From Lojkania enalia (taxonomy: Eukaryota > Ascomycota > Dothideomycetes > Pleosporales): a stretch of 64,000 bases of DNA. Each line of letters starts with the position of its first letter. Position 1 is the stretch's first letter. The position numbers and the translations under genes are program-made. The stretch lies in contig ML986625.1 of assembly GCA_010094045.1 (NCBI GenBank), positions 80,442 to 144,441 on the forward strand, read 5' to 3'. The notes beneath the pieces were generated by a model. It saw only the letters and a list, made by a program, of their open reading frames with translations, made no database searches and was not told the DNA's origin. This document shows, piece by piece, positions 1-9,922 of this stretch.

Positions 1-299
1 TTAGGTTCTTTAAAAGTATATTATTTTTTATATAATTTATATTATATAATACTAATTATACTAGACTATAATATAAATGTAATTTATATAAAGCGGGTTA
101 CTATCTAAAATAAGGATATATATTTAGTAAAGTAATATTATAAGAAGTTTAGTCTTCTATTAGATTAGAGTTATAATTTCTAGATAGTCTTAGGCTTAAA
201 AAAGGCTACTTTAAATAAAACTAGTTTTCTACTATAATAATTTATAGTAATAAATATTTAATATATAATATATAATAAATATATAATATATAATTATTT

Positions 300-490
300 C
301 CTATAATTATAGAAGAACCCTATAGGGTACCCCTACCTTAACCTTATACCCCAGTACTAAGAACCCTACTCTAACCTTAACCTTAATACTAAGAACCTCT
401 ATCTAACCTATACTCTAGCGCTAAAAACCCTACTTTAACTTTAACCCCAGCGCTAAAAACCCTAAACCTAACTTTAACCTAGATAAGATA
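300..490. repeat. Degenerate telomere-like CCCTAA repeats
   Basis: Repeated variants of CCCTAA, CCTTAA and CTTTAA occur here, alternating with a unit close to CCCCAGCGCTAAAAACCC that appears at least twice (near 418 and 445). The variants differ mainly by C-to-T changes, as expected if telomeric or telomere-associated repeats were hit by RIP. The C-rich strand on + is the orientation expected at the left end of a chromosome. An internal telomere-like tract inside a subtelomeric element is the alternative. Confidence 0.6.
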
Positions 491-1119
491 CTATATATTC
501 TATTTACCAGCCTAAATATAATAGTATATAAATATTATAATCTAAATTAAATTAGATATATTTTAAATTTAGATATAGTTAAATAAACTATTAATATAAT
601 ATTATTAAAGAGGCTATTATTAGTAGTATTAAATTCTTCTATATAATATAATAGTATAGGTAAGATAATAGGTCTAAATATAGTATAAATCTACTTAGAG
701 GTATATAAGAGTACATAAAAGTTTAGGGACCTAGAAATTCTATTAATATCTATAGGCCTTATACGAAAGGATATAGAAGAACTACTAAGCTACTTATAAG
801 GGAGTATATAACTATATACGGAAGAGAAAAGAGGCGGAGCTAGGGGTAGAATAAGATAAGCAAAAAACTTTAGGATAAGGTTATATATAAAGCTTTTCAT
901 AGAACGATTTCTTCGTATTATTATAATATAGTTTAGTACGAAGATATAGATTAAAGAAGTATAGTATTATTATTATTCTTCTTCTTCTCTAGTACTTAAA
1001 CTACCCTATATAGTATTACTACTAAGCCTACTAGTTAGCGGTAGGTTCTGTACCAACTATAATCTACTTATAATTATCTAGTTATATAAGAGTAGGCTTT
1101 ATATAATATTTTAAACCTA

Positions 1120-1500
1120 TAATAACCTTTATAATACTATAATATCTATTTAAAAGTCTATCTTATTAAAATTATAGATATTATTATTATATATACTATA
1201 TTTTATAATTATATTCTATATAAGCTTAAACTATATATTAATAATTTCTAGATTCTCTTATTTTATTCTTTAACAATTCTTTACTTAATTAAAGGCTATT
1301 TTAAACTTATTTATACGCGCTATAAATTATTTAAACTAATTCTTTTCTATAAATATTTTACTATATATATCTAATAGTTTATCTACTATATTTACTACCT
1401 TATATACTTAGGGCGTAAATCCTCGCGAATTAAAGTTAAGAATATATTATACGATTATTTATTCTTTTGTTACTATAAGTTTCTAGTAATTTAGTTATAT
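1120..1500 (-). pseudogene. Fossil pogo/Fot-type DDE transposase, fragment
   Basis: Read on the - strand from about 1440 downward, one frame gives NSRGFTP followed by a segment ending VDKLLD, then an IEKN-stop-FK-stop-FIARINKF segment (about 1440-1310), and further on IYNNNIYNFNK (about 1190-1160). These match, in order, the DSRGF, NW..FIxR and DIYNFDE landmarks of fungal pogo/Fot transposases. Many TAG and TAA codons interrupt it. The copy is inverted relative to the better preserved one at 2593-4014. The limits are approximate because decay hides the ends. Not functional. Confidence 0.6.
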
Positions 1501-2592
1501 ATAAGAGTAAAATATAATTCTATAAAGTTAAGTAGAGAGTTGTTAATATTATATATTAAAAGTTATAGTAGCGCGTTATATACTTTTAAATTAGCCTAAA
1601 TTATACGCCTATAAAATAAGTTTAATTCTATCTTCTTATTAAATTAATAGAAGGTTATATTATAGATTTATTATAGTTTATACATAGTATTTATAATACT
1701 AAGAAAAAGTAGCCGCTTTAATAGTTTAGCTGCTTTAATAGTAGAATATATTATCTATAATCTAACCTAATCCTTAATATAATACTATTATATAAACTAA
1801 ACTAACCTAATATCTAATATAGTACTATTATATAATAATAACTAATTATATTAATATTTCTATAATCTTAACTAATACTAGTATTAATAACTACTATTTA
1901 ATTATAAATAACCTAAATATAATATAAAAATCTAACTTATAAAAGCTTATAACTAAAAGGGGGGTACTATTATAGTAATACTATAATACCTTTATACTTA
2001 TACTACTCTTACTATAATATCCGAACTAACTATTAGTAATAGCTACTAGCTGCTAGCTAGAATATAACTAACTTATTATAACTATAATAGAGGAAGATTT
2101 TATTAACTCTATTAGCCTGTATAGTAGTATAAATTTAGCTCTTATAAAAACCTATATAATATAGATATTTCTATTCTTTATATAATATTTTAATATTTAT
2201 ATATAATATATAGCAATAGAGTTAACTACCTAAAATATAATTAACTAACTATATATAAGTATTTATAATATTAATATACTATAATATAAGTAGTAAATAA
2301 GTATACTAGGTAAGTAAGTATACTATCTTACTAACTTTATATAATACTCTACTTTCTAATAATAATAGCTTAACCTATAAATACCTAATCTAGCTATAAT
2401 AAAGTAGATATTTCTCTAGCTATTTTAGCTATTAATAATAAGTAACTTTAAAATAAAAGACGTACTACTTTTATATATAATATCTCCTAAAGAATAATAT
2501 ATTAATAATATAATAGAATTACAATATAATATAATTGTAAACTAAATTTAAAGAAACTTATTAAATTAGAAGAGAAGACTATTATTATATAT

Positions 2593-4014
2593 ATACTTAA
2601 CCTAGATTCGCGAGAATTTATACTCTTTCTAAATACTATATAAAATATAGTAGATAAGCTACTTATTAAGTATAGTACTAGATAGATTAGCTAGAAATAG
2701 CCTAGAAACTTTATTAAGTAAATAAATAGCTTTAAAATACGATTTAATCAACTATATAATTATTAGAAAGCTTTATATAAAGATTCTAAGATTATTAGAG
2801 TCTAGTTTAAGTTTATAGCGTGTACGAAAGCTATATATAGTATCTATAATAAAGATATCTATAATTTTAATAAAGCTAGCTTTATAATAGGTAAGATATT
2901 ATCTAAACTAGTTGTTACTAGCTTAAAAAGATATAGTCGGTTAAAAGCTATATAGCTAGAGAATTGTAAGTAGGTTATAGTAATCTAGAAAATTAATACT
3001 ATTAGGTAGGTAATCCCGCCTTTTATTATTTTTACTAGCTAATACTACCTTTCTATCTAGTACGAGGGTAATAATATACCTAAGAATTAGGCTATTAGAT
3101 TAAGTAATAATAGATAAATAACTAATAATCTTAGAGTTAAATAGCTAAAGTACTTTATTATATATATAAAGAACTATCGAGTAGGTATATAGTAACTACT
3201 TATTCTTAATAGCTATAAGAGCTATAACTCGCTTAAATTCTAGACAATCTATAAGAAAAATAAAATCTATACTCTCTATATACTATTATATTTATTATAT
3301 CTCTTCTAACCTCTTAATATAGGTTACTTCTTACTATTAAAGCGAGTATATAGTAGTTAGATTAAGAGTCTAATCTACAACTATATTAATTATATTATAA
3401 AGCTTAAGTTTCTTCTAACTTTCTATACTATCTACTAGTAATTAATTATAAAGGATAATATCTATATAAGCTTTTAAGGGGCTAGTTTAATTCTATATAA
3501 TCTAAAAATAGTAATATTAAAGTTTAATATAAAGCTTTATACGCTAATACTACTTATATTAGAGGTTCTTATATAAGAAGCTAAAATACTAAACAACTAG
3601 CATAAATTAGAAGTTTAATTAATATTAATTCGCGATTAGATTTAAAAGTATAAAAGTTTATTACCTACTTCTATTATTATAGTAATTAATTAGCTTAAAA
3701 AAGGTATTAAAGTAATACTTTATTTAGCTATATTACTAAAGAGTTAAGTTACTAGCCTTAAAAAAGTAAATAAGACTACTATAACGCGTAAATAGTATAA
3801 AAAGAAGTAGATTTAGAAGTAAGGTACCTTATTAAAAGTAGAGGGAGAGGAGATTATTACTTAAATAGCGGTTAAGTAGTAGTTAGAGGGTAAAATATAT
3901 TAAGGTAAAATATAATTAGGTATAAGTTAATAGGCTTCTATATACTATAGTTACTATAAAGAGACTAAGTATAACTTATATATATATAAGAAGGGTTCTA
4001 TAGATACTATTTAA
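2593..4014 (+). pseudogene. Fossil pogo/Fot-type DDE transposase, near full length
   Basis: A single reading frame can be followed for about 1.4 kb without an indel, although dozens of TAG/TAA codons interrupt it. Landmarks in order: ILNLDSREF (2593), a helix-turn-helix-like segment with PRNFIK, KDIYNFNKASF (about 2854-2880), VIPPFIIF (about 3010), YEGNNIPKN (about 3060), LLILNSYKSYNSLKF (about 3200-3240; catalytic DGHESH region, first Asp now Asn), a decayed HSSHLLQPLDVG counterpart, and a C-terminal zinc-knuckle-like YYSYYKETKYN (about 3949-3981) where C and H are now Y. These are the landmarks of fungal Fot/pogo DDE transposases. The damage is transition-type as in RIP. Terminal inverted repeats were not resolved. 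Confidence 0.8.
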
Positions 4015-4379
4015 TTAAGAATATATATTATATTTATAGTATTTTAATATATTGTAAAAATATATTACTAGAATAGTTGAAAAAGTTAATAAGGTAGCAC
4101 GCTCGCTTATCTAGCGTACTCGTTTACTACTTATGTTATAAAGTTTTAAGGCTAATAAATACTAATTTAGCTAGTACTATATTTAGCTAATAGTCTATTT
4201 ACTATAGCTTATATACTATTATTTAACTCTAATAGTAGACTTAATTTATCTAGAGCCTTCTTTATTACTAATTATAGAATTCTAATAGTTAAACTATATA
4301 CCAACTTATTAAAGATTATTAAATTATAATAAACTTAGTAACTATCCTTATAATAAAGAAGATAAAGCTTTAATAGGCT

Positions 4380-4610
4380 AGTGAGCGCTAGTAGTATAAG
4401 CGGTAGTAGCGCCGATAGTATATAGCCTGTAGAGACGCTCTATAGGCTAAGGAAAGTTAATTGCTTGCTGCAGAGGCAGAAAAGGTAGCCTAGCAGGTAT
4501 AACAGGACCCGCCGACAGACAGACAACGGGCACCACCTACATACAGCAACTGTTACAAACAAGGATTTAGAAGACTTACTGTACTATTAGATAGCGCGCA
4601 TCTTACAGAT
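4380..4610 (+). pseudogene. Transposase C-terminal tail remnant (zinc-knuckle type)
   Basis: One + frame reads a Ser-rich stretch, then LLAAEAEKVA, then QDPPTDRQRAPPTYSNCYKQG with three stop codons (about 4455-4566). An alpha-helical tail followed by a CxxC-like knuckle after PPT resembles the C-termini of fungal pogo-like transposases, with one Cys changed to Tyr. It sits exactly where the AT-rich block gives way to normal composition. The assignment is by resemblance of a short tail only. It may belong to the same element as the block to the left or to another copy. Confidence 0.4.
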
Positions 4611-4738
4611 CTATCTACTATAAATTTTATTATGTGGTTGTAGAGCTATCATACAAAGAGGCGGCACGATTCTAGTGGGGCTTCCAGCTGATTAGTGTTC
4701 CTAGCTGAGTAGTGATACACATTACTATATACTCCTCT

Positions 4739-4835
4739 GCCGTACCTTGACCGAGAGGTCAAGGACGCCATCAGTACAACCATCAATACATCCATTAATA
4801 CCAGCCCATACGGTCTCCACCCACTCCTGCTTACA
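4739..4835. repeat. Segment shared with 37376-37449
   Basis: The stretch from CTTGACC through the perfect 15-mer CCCATACGGTCTCCA to TGCTTACAA recurs on the same strand at 37376-37449, with two short gaps in the second copy. See that entry and the finding on it. Confidence 0.7.
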
Positions 4836-5513
4836 ACTAAGAGGAATATTCTTGCATGATAGGCTAGAACTGATTTATTCGCATTCAACCCAGATAGAGT
4901 TCTCAGAGACATTACGAAACTAGTTGCTGTAGTGCCTAACCTTCCAGCCTGCAAGGACGTAGGACAGTATCTGCAGGATAAAGTGGTCCAGATACTAGTA
5001 ACGCCAGTGTCAGCTAAGGGTCTTATGTCGCTACTCGATCACATGACACAGGAACCTCGTAATAAGGCTAGCAAGCAGCGCCATTAGAAGCTCAGCAATG
5101 CTGCCCAGACACCCTTTGCCCGACACGCCCTCGACCAAGGCCACATTCAGTTCCTATCCAAGATAAACGACGAAGCTAGAGGTCGCGGAAAGACTCGATC
5201 GACCATTCTTAGTAAAACAAAAGTGATGTAGTTTAAAGATCTTGAAGTAGCACGGGTAACTCATGCTGAGAAAGAAGCTGCTGAAGAATGTAAGGGCAAG
5301 GGAAGACGTGGTCGGAAGCTAAAGAGTGCTCTACCAGAAACTGAAGCTACCGTGAGCAAGGGGAAGTGTGGTAAGAAGTGGAAGACTGTTGCATTTGAGC
5401 TAGGCGCGCCATATATGCCAGGTACAGATTTACTTATGCCAGCGTGCAGAACACAGGTTGCGGAGGTGACTGCGTCAGAGTCTTGGAGAGTCCCAGTGGC
5501 GCGAATGTATTAA
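4743..5513 (+). pseudogene. Pogo-like DDE transposase, C-terminal part, decayed
   Basis: Frame +, from TAC at 4743 to TAA at 5511-5513. It reads a decayed linker, then FNPDRVLRDI (about 4881), VTPVSAKGLMSLL, KLSNAAQTPFARHAL, LSKINDEARGRGKTRSTIL, KTKVM-stop-FKDLEVAR and a basic tail ending WRVPVARMY-stop. FNPxRVLR, the repeated heptad-like region, RRSTK-type and KVMSYEDL-type motifs are standard in the C-terminal half of fungal pogo/Fot transposases. In-frame stops lie at about 4854-4860, 5085 and 5229. Base composition is near normal, so this copy escaped most RIP, unlike its neighbours to the left. The catalytic core is missing upstream. Confidence 0.7.
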
Positions 5514-5842
5514 TGAGCGGCGGGTGCAGAAGATAATCTAAATGAAGGGTCTGAGTTAAGGCAACTTCCATGTTAGTTCTTTAGAAAATCTGGTAAATCA
5601 TGCAAATGACATGCAGATGGAGTAAAGTTTAGGCTTTCCTCTACTATGCTCGTCATATAATGACTGTCATCATTGCGACTATATCTCGTAGCATCCATCC
5701 TCATTGGTATGTTTATACTTGTCGTGTGTAATAGAGCAAGAGCAATGATGAGAAGTAGTTGGGCGAACAGGCTCTTAGACAATCAGCTCCCGGCTTTGTG
5801 TGCGCGGAACTTTTTCCTAGCACAGGTCCCTGCCACCTCCTT

Positions 5843-6546
5843 CTATCTCTTTCCCTCTGCTGTGAACAGAGCAATCACTCTTTTTGAATTTTCTGCCTTA
5901 GCCATGTCAAGTGCCGTCTGACCATCCTCTGACTTGAAGTCCTTATCTGCGCCATATTTCAGAAGTAATTGAATCCCCTCTACATCATCATTTAGTGCAG
6001 CCATGTGCATGGCTGTTATTCCACCGCTATCATAGCAAACATTAGGGTCCAATTTTCCGTTGGCATCTGGATCCTCGCCTTTGAGGAATAGCTCAGCGTC
6101 TGAGAACTCCATCTGTGACATCAAGGATAGGAAGGTCATCCGCCTTTCATCTTCAGGATTCGCCTGTGCACGGTAAATAGAAGCTTAGAAACTTGTAGCA
6201 ACTGCCCAGTGAGACTCGCCTTGTAAAACAAATGCCGATCAATTTCACGTCCAAAATCAAATTCACTGGTAACTCAACCTTCATTGCGCACCTTGACAAT
6301 GAATTCGCCTTGAGAATCAAGTACGCTCTGTCTACAAAGAGCACAGCGATTGCGTGCGTCGTGTGAGGAAATGGAGTGCTCCAAAATACAGCTCCAGTGG
6401 AAGTGGTGCTTGCAGCGGAATTCAACGTCGTCAATGACGTATGAGGGCTGCCCATTGTTGCTGCTAGGGACGAGAAGAGGTTCCTTGCAGATAGCGCAGT
6501 CTTTGCCGCTAGCCGTGGGTGCATTAGTGGACTGTGGAAGAGGCAT
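5843..6546 (-). pseudogene. RING finger-ankyrin protein gene with an in-frame stop
   Basis: Exon 1 starts at ATG 6546 and encodes a RING-type zinc finger: CAICKEPL, then CKHHFHWSCILEH, then CALC (C-x2-C, C-x-H pattern, C-x2-C). The last exon, ending at 5843, encodes an ankyrin repeat (ITAMHMAALNDDVEGIQLLL, then GADKDFKSEDGQTALDMA). Between them the frame after VRNEG meets TGA (about 6262-6264), then continues VTSEFDFGREID, which looks like the conserved continuation. An intron then seems to run from a GC donor (AAG|GCGAGT, about 6205) to ...CACAG before GCGAATCCT, giving ANPEDERRM in phase. RING plus a C-terminal ankyrin suggests an E3 ubiquitin ligase-like protein. The TGA makes this a probable pseudogene, or else a gene truncated to a 90-residue RING protein. 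It is the first gene beside the transposon block. Confidence 0.6.
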
Positions 6547-6613
6547 TGCGCTAACAAATGTTAGTAGATGGATATGTGAGGGGCTGATGGGTGGGAGAAT
6601 TATTAAATTTTAA

Positions 6614-7413
6614 GGTATCCGCACAGAACACTATTTCATGTGTGCTAGCTTAGCACTAAGACGAGTCGGGAAATATATATGCCAAGACGCTTAGATAACA
6701 CTCTCCTCACCCAAAGCCAAGCTAACACGAAGTGCTCTTCGTTAGTCCTTATTATATATTACTTAAGATAAATTATGCATATGCACCAATCATATTATGT
6801 CGCTCAGCAAAGATCGCCGCGCGCTTTGATTGGATGACTCTTAGTCAAGGTACCAGCTGGTGTGGCGACCCTGCGTAAATTGAGCGATTTCTTTAGCCTT
6901 ATGGCGGGCTTTAAATTCTAACGATGCTGATAGATTCTTAGGCTTACGTAGGAGTATTGCAGGGTTGCAACAGTCGTGCAAGCTTAATGGGTCCTGTATT
7001 AAGCAAGCTCTCCCTTAGAAACATTTTAAATTGCTTTAAAGAAGAAGTACCTGTACTCTATTCCGTTAGAGCAGTTATTTCGTTACAGGTGGATATACGT
7101 TAGGCCAGGGCATTAGTAAGCAAAGCCGACTGTAAAAGGCCAGTCTGCTAAAGAAGAAATGCAGGTGACCCTGCCTTTGGGAGAAGAAAACTCTTATGCC
7201 GAATCATTGGGACTCCAAAACAAAGCAAAATAAGAATGTTACAAATCAGTCATTAAACTATCTGATTAATGTAGAGATGGTATAGATCCTAGACCATTCT
7301 CGAAGGAACGTATAGAAGGATATTGAAAGACAAAAACGCCAGTCGCTATGCAAAACATTCACACCAACCCAATGCAGCGCTAGAACCATCAAACACCTAT
7401 CCTGCTCACCCAA
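6614..7413. other. Intergenic, no gene seen
   Basis: Moderately AT-rich spacer between the RING-ankyrin gene start and the cupredoxin gene end. No coding frame with family features and no RNA gene is visible. Confidence 0.5.
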
Positions 7414-7962
7414 TCAATAACCCCAAGGCTTGGTAGCATTCTTGGCAACAATGGCACCTCCGATGGGCGTAAAGATATCAGCAGGCGAAGTCGAAACCTC
7501 TGTAAGCTTTGACAGAGCCGTATAACCGTTGATGTCCTTAGGGGGGCTGAATGGCGAGTTGATAACCATGACCATACCCTGCTGGCAGTGGTTGCCGGCG
7601 GTCTGGCTGCAGTACAACCAGATGGGCTTGGTATCCTTGACCTTGAACTCGAAAACGTTGGGAGCGGGGCCTTCCTTAGTAGCGAAGTTGAAGCCGGAGA
7701 AGATTCCACCCTCTAGAGGTTTGCAGGGCTCGTCGAAAGAAGATTGCACAATGCTATGGTTCTTGGGGTGGAAGATGAACCGCATCTTGTCACCGGGTTG
7801 GGCCACGACGTTGTTAGGCTCAAAGGCGAAACCCTTGTTGGCGCCGGTAAAGCCAACGATGACTTCTTTCGTGACACCGGTGTATGGAGGATCGGCTGGG
7901 GCAGCGGTGGTGAGGCCGAAGATGGCGGCGGCGGCAAAAGCGATGGAAGTGAATGCAACCAT
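7414..7962 (-). CDS. Secreted cupredoxin-like blue-copper protein
   Basis: Single-exon gene for 182 residues from ATG 7962. Residues 1-20 (MVAFTSIAFAAAAIFGLTTA) form a clear secretion signal ending at an AAP cleavage region. The mature part shows the cupredoxin fold pattern: a strand motif with VVAQPGDKMRFIF, then HPKNHSIVQSSFDEPC with a candidate copper His, then LYCSQTAGNHCQQGM, giving the Cys, His and Met typical of a type 1 copper site. Proteins of this kind are extracellular and abundant in fungi, with electron-transfer or unknown roles. There is no Ser/Thr-rich GPI tail, so it is probably soluble. It stands alone, in a roughly 2.5-kb gene-poor stretch. Confidence 0.85.
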   Translation of the reverse strand: MVAFTSIAFAAAAIFGLTTAAPADPPYTGVTKEVIVGFTGANKGFAFEPNNVVAQPGDKMRFIFHPKNHSIVQSSFDEPCKPLEGGIFSGFNFATKEGPAPNVFEFKVKDTKPIWLYCSQTAGNHCQQGMVMVINSPFSPPKDINGYTALSKLTEVSTSPADIFTPIGGAIVAKNATKPWGY

Positions 7963-8166
7963 TTTGATGGATTGATTAAGTTGATTGGATTAGACGGGTA
8001 AACGGAAAAGATCGGTAGTGGAGATTATTGGAAGTAGCAGAGAATGACTACTAGGAAATCCGACAAAGGAAATAATGAAATAAGGAAATAAGAGAAAAAA
8101 GGCTTGTTATTGTTGTGGAGTTGTTGCTGCTGTGATGATGTCCGGATTCGAGGACAATGCTGTTGT

Positions 8167-8173
8167 CTTTATA
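8167..8173 (-). promoter_or_regulatory. Possible TATA box of the cupredoxin gene
   Basis: On the - strand the sequence reads AAGTATAAAGAC about 205 nt upstream of the cupredoxin ATG. A TATA element would fit an inducible, strongly expressed secreted protein. Position and match only; not tested. Confidence 0.35.
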
Positions 8174-9922
8174 CTTCTAATGTCTCTGTGCCTCTATCTG
8201 CATAAACACCACTTTCGTCTACTCAGGTTCCGGATGTGATCGTTCCCGGATGGCTAGTAGGAGCTGTGGTGGGGTACTGACCTCGTGGGCTGCTCAGCCT
8301 CCACAGCCCTACAAAATGTTTCAAACAAACTAGGCTTCAAGGAGCGGTGTCACAACCTCCGTCGGCAGAACCAACTCCGTAATTTTCAACAAACCTCCAA
8401 TCACGGCTCGTAAATACCCGACCCGATGAAAAGAGGCTGCGTTTACCGAAATAGCTTACTGACGGGCGCAGTTGAGAGGCGAGGACTGAGCCACACCCGG
8501 CCCGCATCTGCCAGAGTTGCTGACGGAGCAATCGCTATTGTTAGGAGGATCTTGATTTTAAGCTTATTTTCGTCCAGTACACGCGCTGCTGATCCGCACA
8601 TGGTTTGGAGCTCCAAATATGTAATTGCTGCATAATCGTTGGAAGAGTGTTTCGTTTGATGGCTCGGACAGAAACTATCCTAGAATGTTAAAATGTACTA
8701 TAGCGCCGTGCCACTATCGCAATTGAGGGCTGAATTACAATTTTCGACCACGCCGCATTCTTCCAAAAGAGCGTTGGATACTTGTTTGAGTGTTATGTCT
8801 AGTTCGTTTTCCGCGTCCTAAAAATAGTACAGCGGCTAAGAGGAGGCGTGGTGCGGAGAAGCACCAACACAGAAATCCAAATGTATATCGCTTTCTACGC
8901 GTCAGAGTCGAGCACTTGTGCATACGGCTAGATAATTTTGATGAAACAGGCATTCTTGGCGATGCTATTGTCGTGTTGAGGTCGAGTTTGCATCGTGGAG
9001 ACGGAGCGCACACAACACTTGCTTGTCATCAGCCCGTGCGCCAACTCGACGACTTTAGACCCTAGGTCCTAGATATGAACCTGCAAGCCAAGCCAAGTTC
9101 ACTGTCTTTGAAATGTCACAGCATTATCTCAAGAAGATGACTGATGAAGTTGAGCAATATCAGCAAAAGTAGCAATTCGCCCTCGCCGCTATCGTGGAAG
9201 TAACTGAGGATGCCTCAATGCGGTGACACTTAGTAGCAGCAAGCCCAGGTCATTTGTTTCAAAAGCCGCCTTAAAAACTAAGATAAGGCTCATATGCAGG
9301 AATCCGAATAGCTATAACTGGAAATCATGGGCGGGAACCTAGTATATCCAAATTATTGTGACCAAAGGGGACGATAAACCCGCGCTAGGATAACTAATGA
9401 GCAACTTGAATACTCGGAGGCACAGAAACTCTGCATGTTGCCAGTTCGTACCGCCGCCGTACTCCGTATTGTGCCGCAACACCAATAAACGAACCACATG
9501 GCAGCCCATGAGTCGTCATTGTAACTTGAACCTACTTCGGCGACTAAGCCTTCTCTCAAAATGTCTCACGCCGCATGTTCACTTCGGTATCTAGAAATGC
9601 CACCAGTCGCTCTACAATTACCTTTTAGATGCTAGACCGATACTCTTCATTGTCATTCCTCCTCGGCATTGCCTTTCCAATCCCAAGCTCGCACTTCGGG
9701 TCTACGAGACCCTTATGTATGAGAAGGATGAAGTGGAGTCATATCTACAGTATGGTTGGTAATAGATCCGATCTTGTTGCCTCAAGTCCACTACAGACCC
9801 ACCAGCTACGACTAAGTTAGCGCTCCCTACCCCCAGCTGCGGTCTTGAGACAAAAAGCGACTATCCCTCCGAAATGTGGATGGAGAACTGGCTTTTCCGC
9901 GGTATATGTAAGGGCGCTAACT
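8174..9922. other. Gene-poor interval
   Basis: About 1.7 kb between the cupredoxin promoter and the 3' end of the caspase-like gene. Only short overlapping frames without recognisable domains or splice-linked continuation occur, so I call no gene here. Confidence 0.5.

Larger units (their letters stand above)
1..4380. repeat. AT-rich RIP-mutated block
   Basis: This stretch is overwhelmingly A and T, full of TA dinucleotides, with TAG/TAA triplets in every frame and almost no CpG. No intact gene is present. Decayed coding matches inside it (see the transposase fossils) show CAG-to-TAG and TGG-to-TAG type changes in otherwise aligned frames, which is the signature expected of repeat-induced point mutation of transposons. 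Base composition changes sharply to normal near 4.38-4.45 kb. Between the recognisable fossils (about 500-1120, 1500-2550 and 4020-4380) I see nothing I can name. Confidence 0.9.

Noticed and set aside
4649..4954. 101-residue - strand frame in the transposon zone
   Set aside because: Lies antisense to the transposase tail read on +. A neighbouring - frame (KQEWVETVWAG...) is more protein-like and is discussed under the shared repeat, but neither is called a gene.
6153..6557. 134-residue - frame overlapping the RING exon
   Set aside because: Out of frame with the zinc-finger cysteines; the RING frame from 6546 explains the region.
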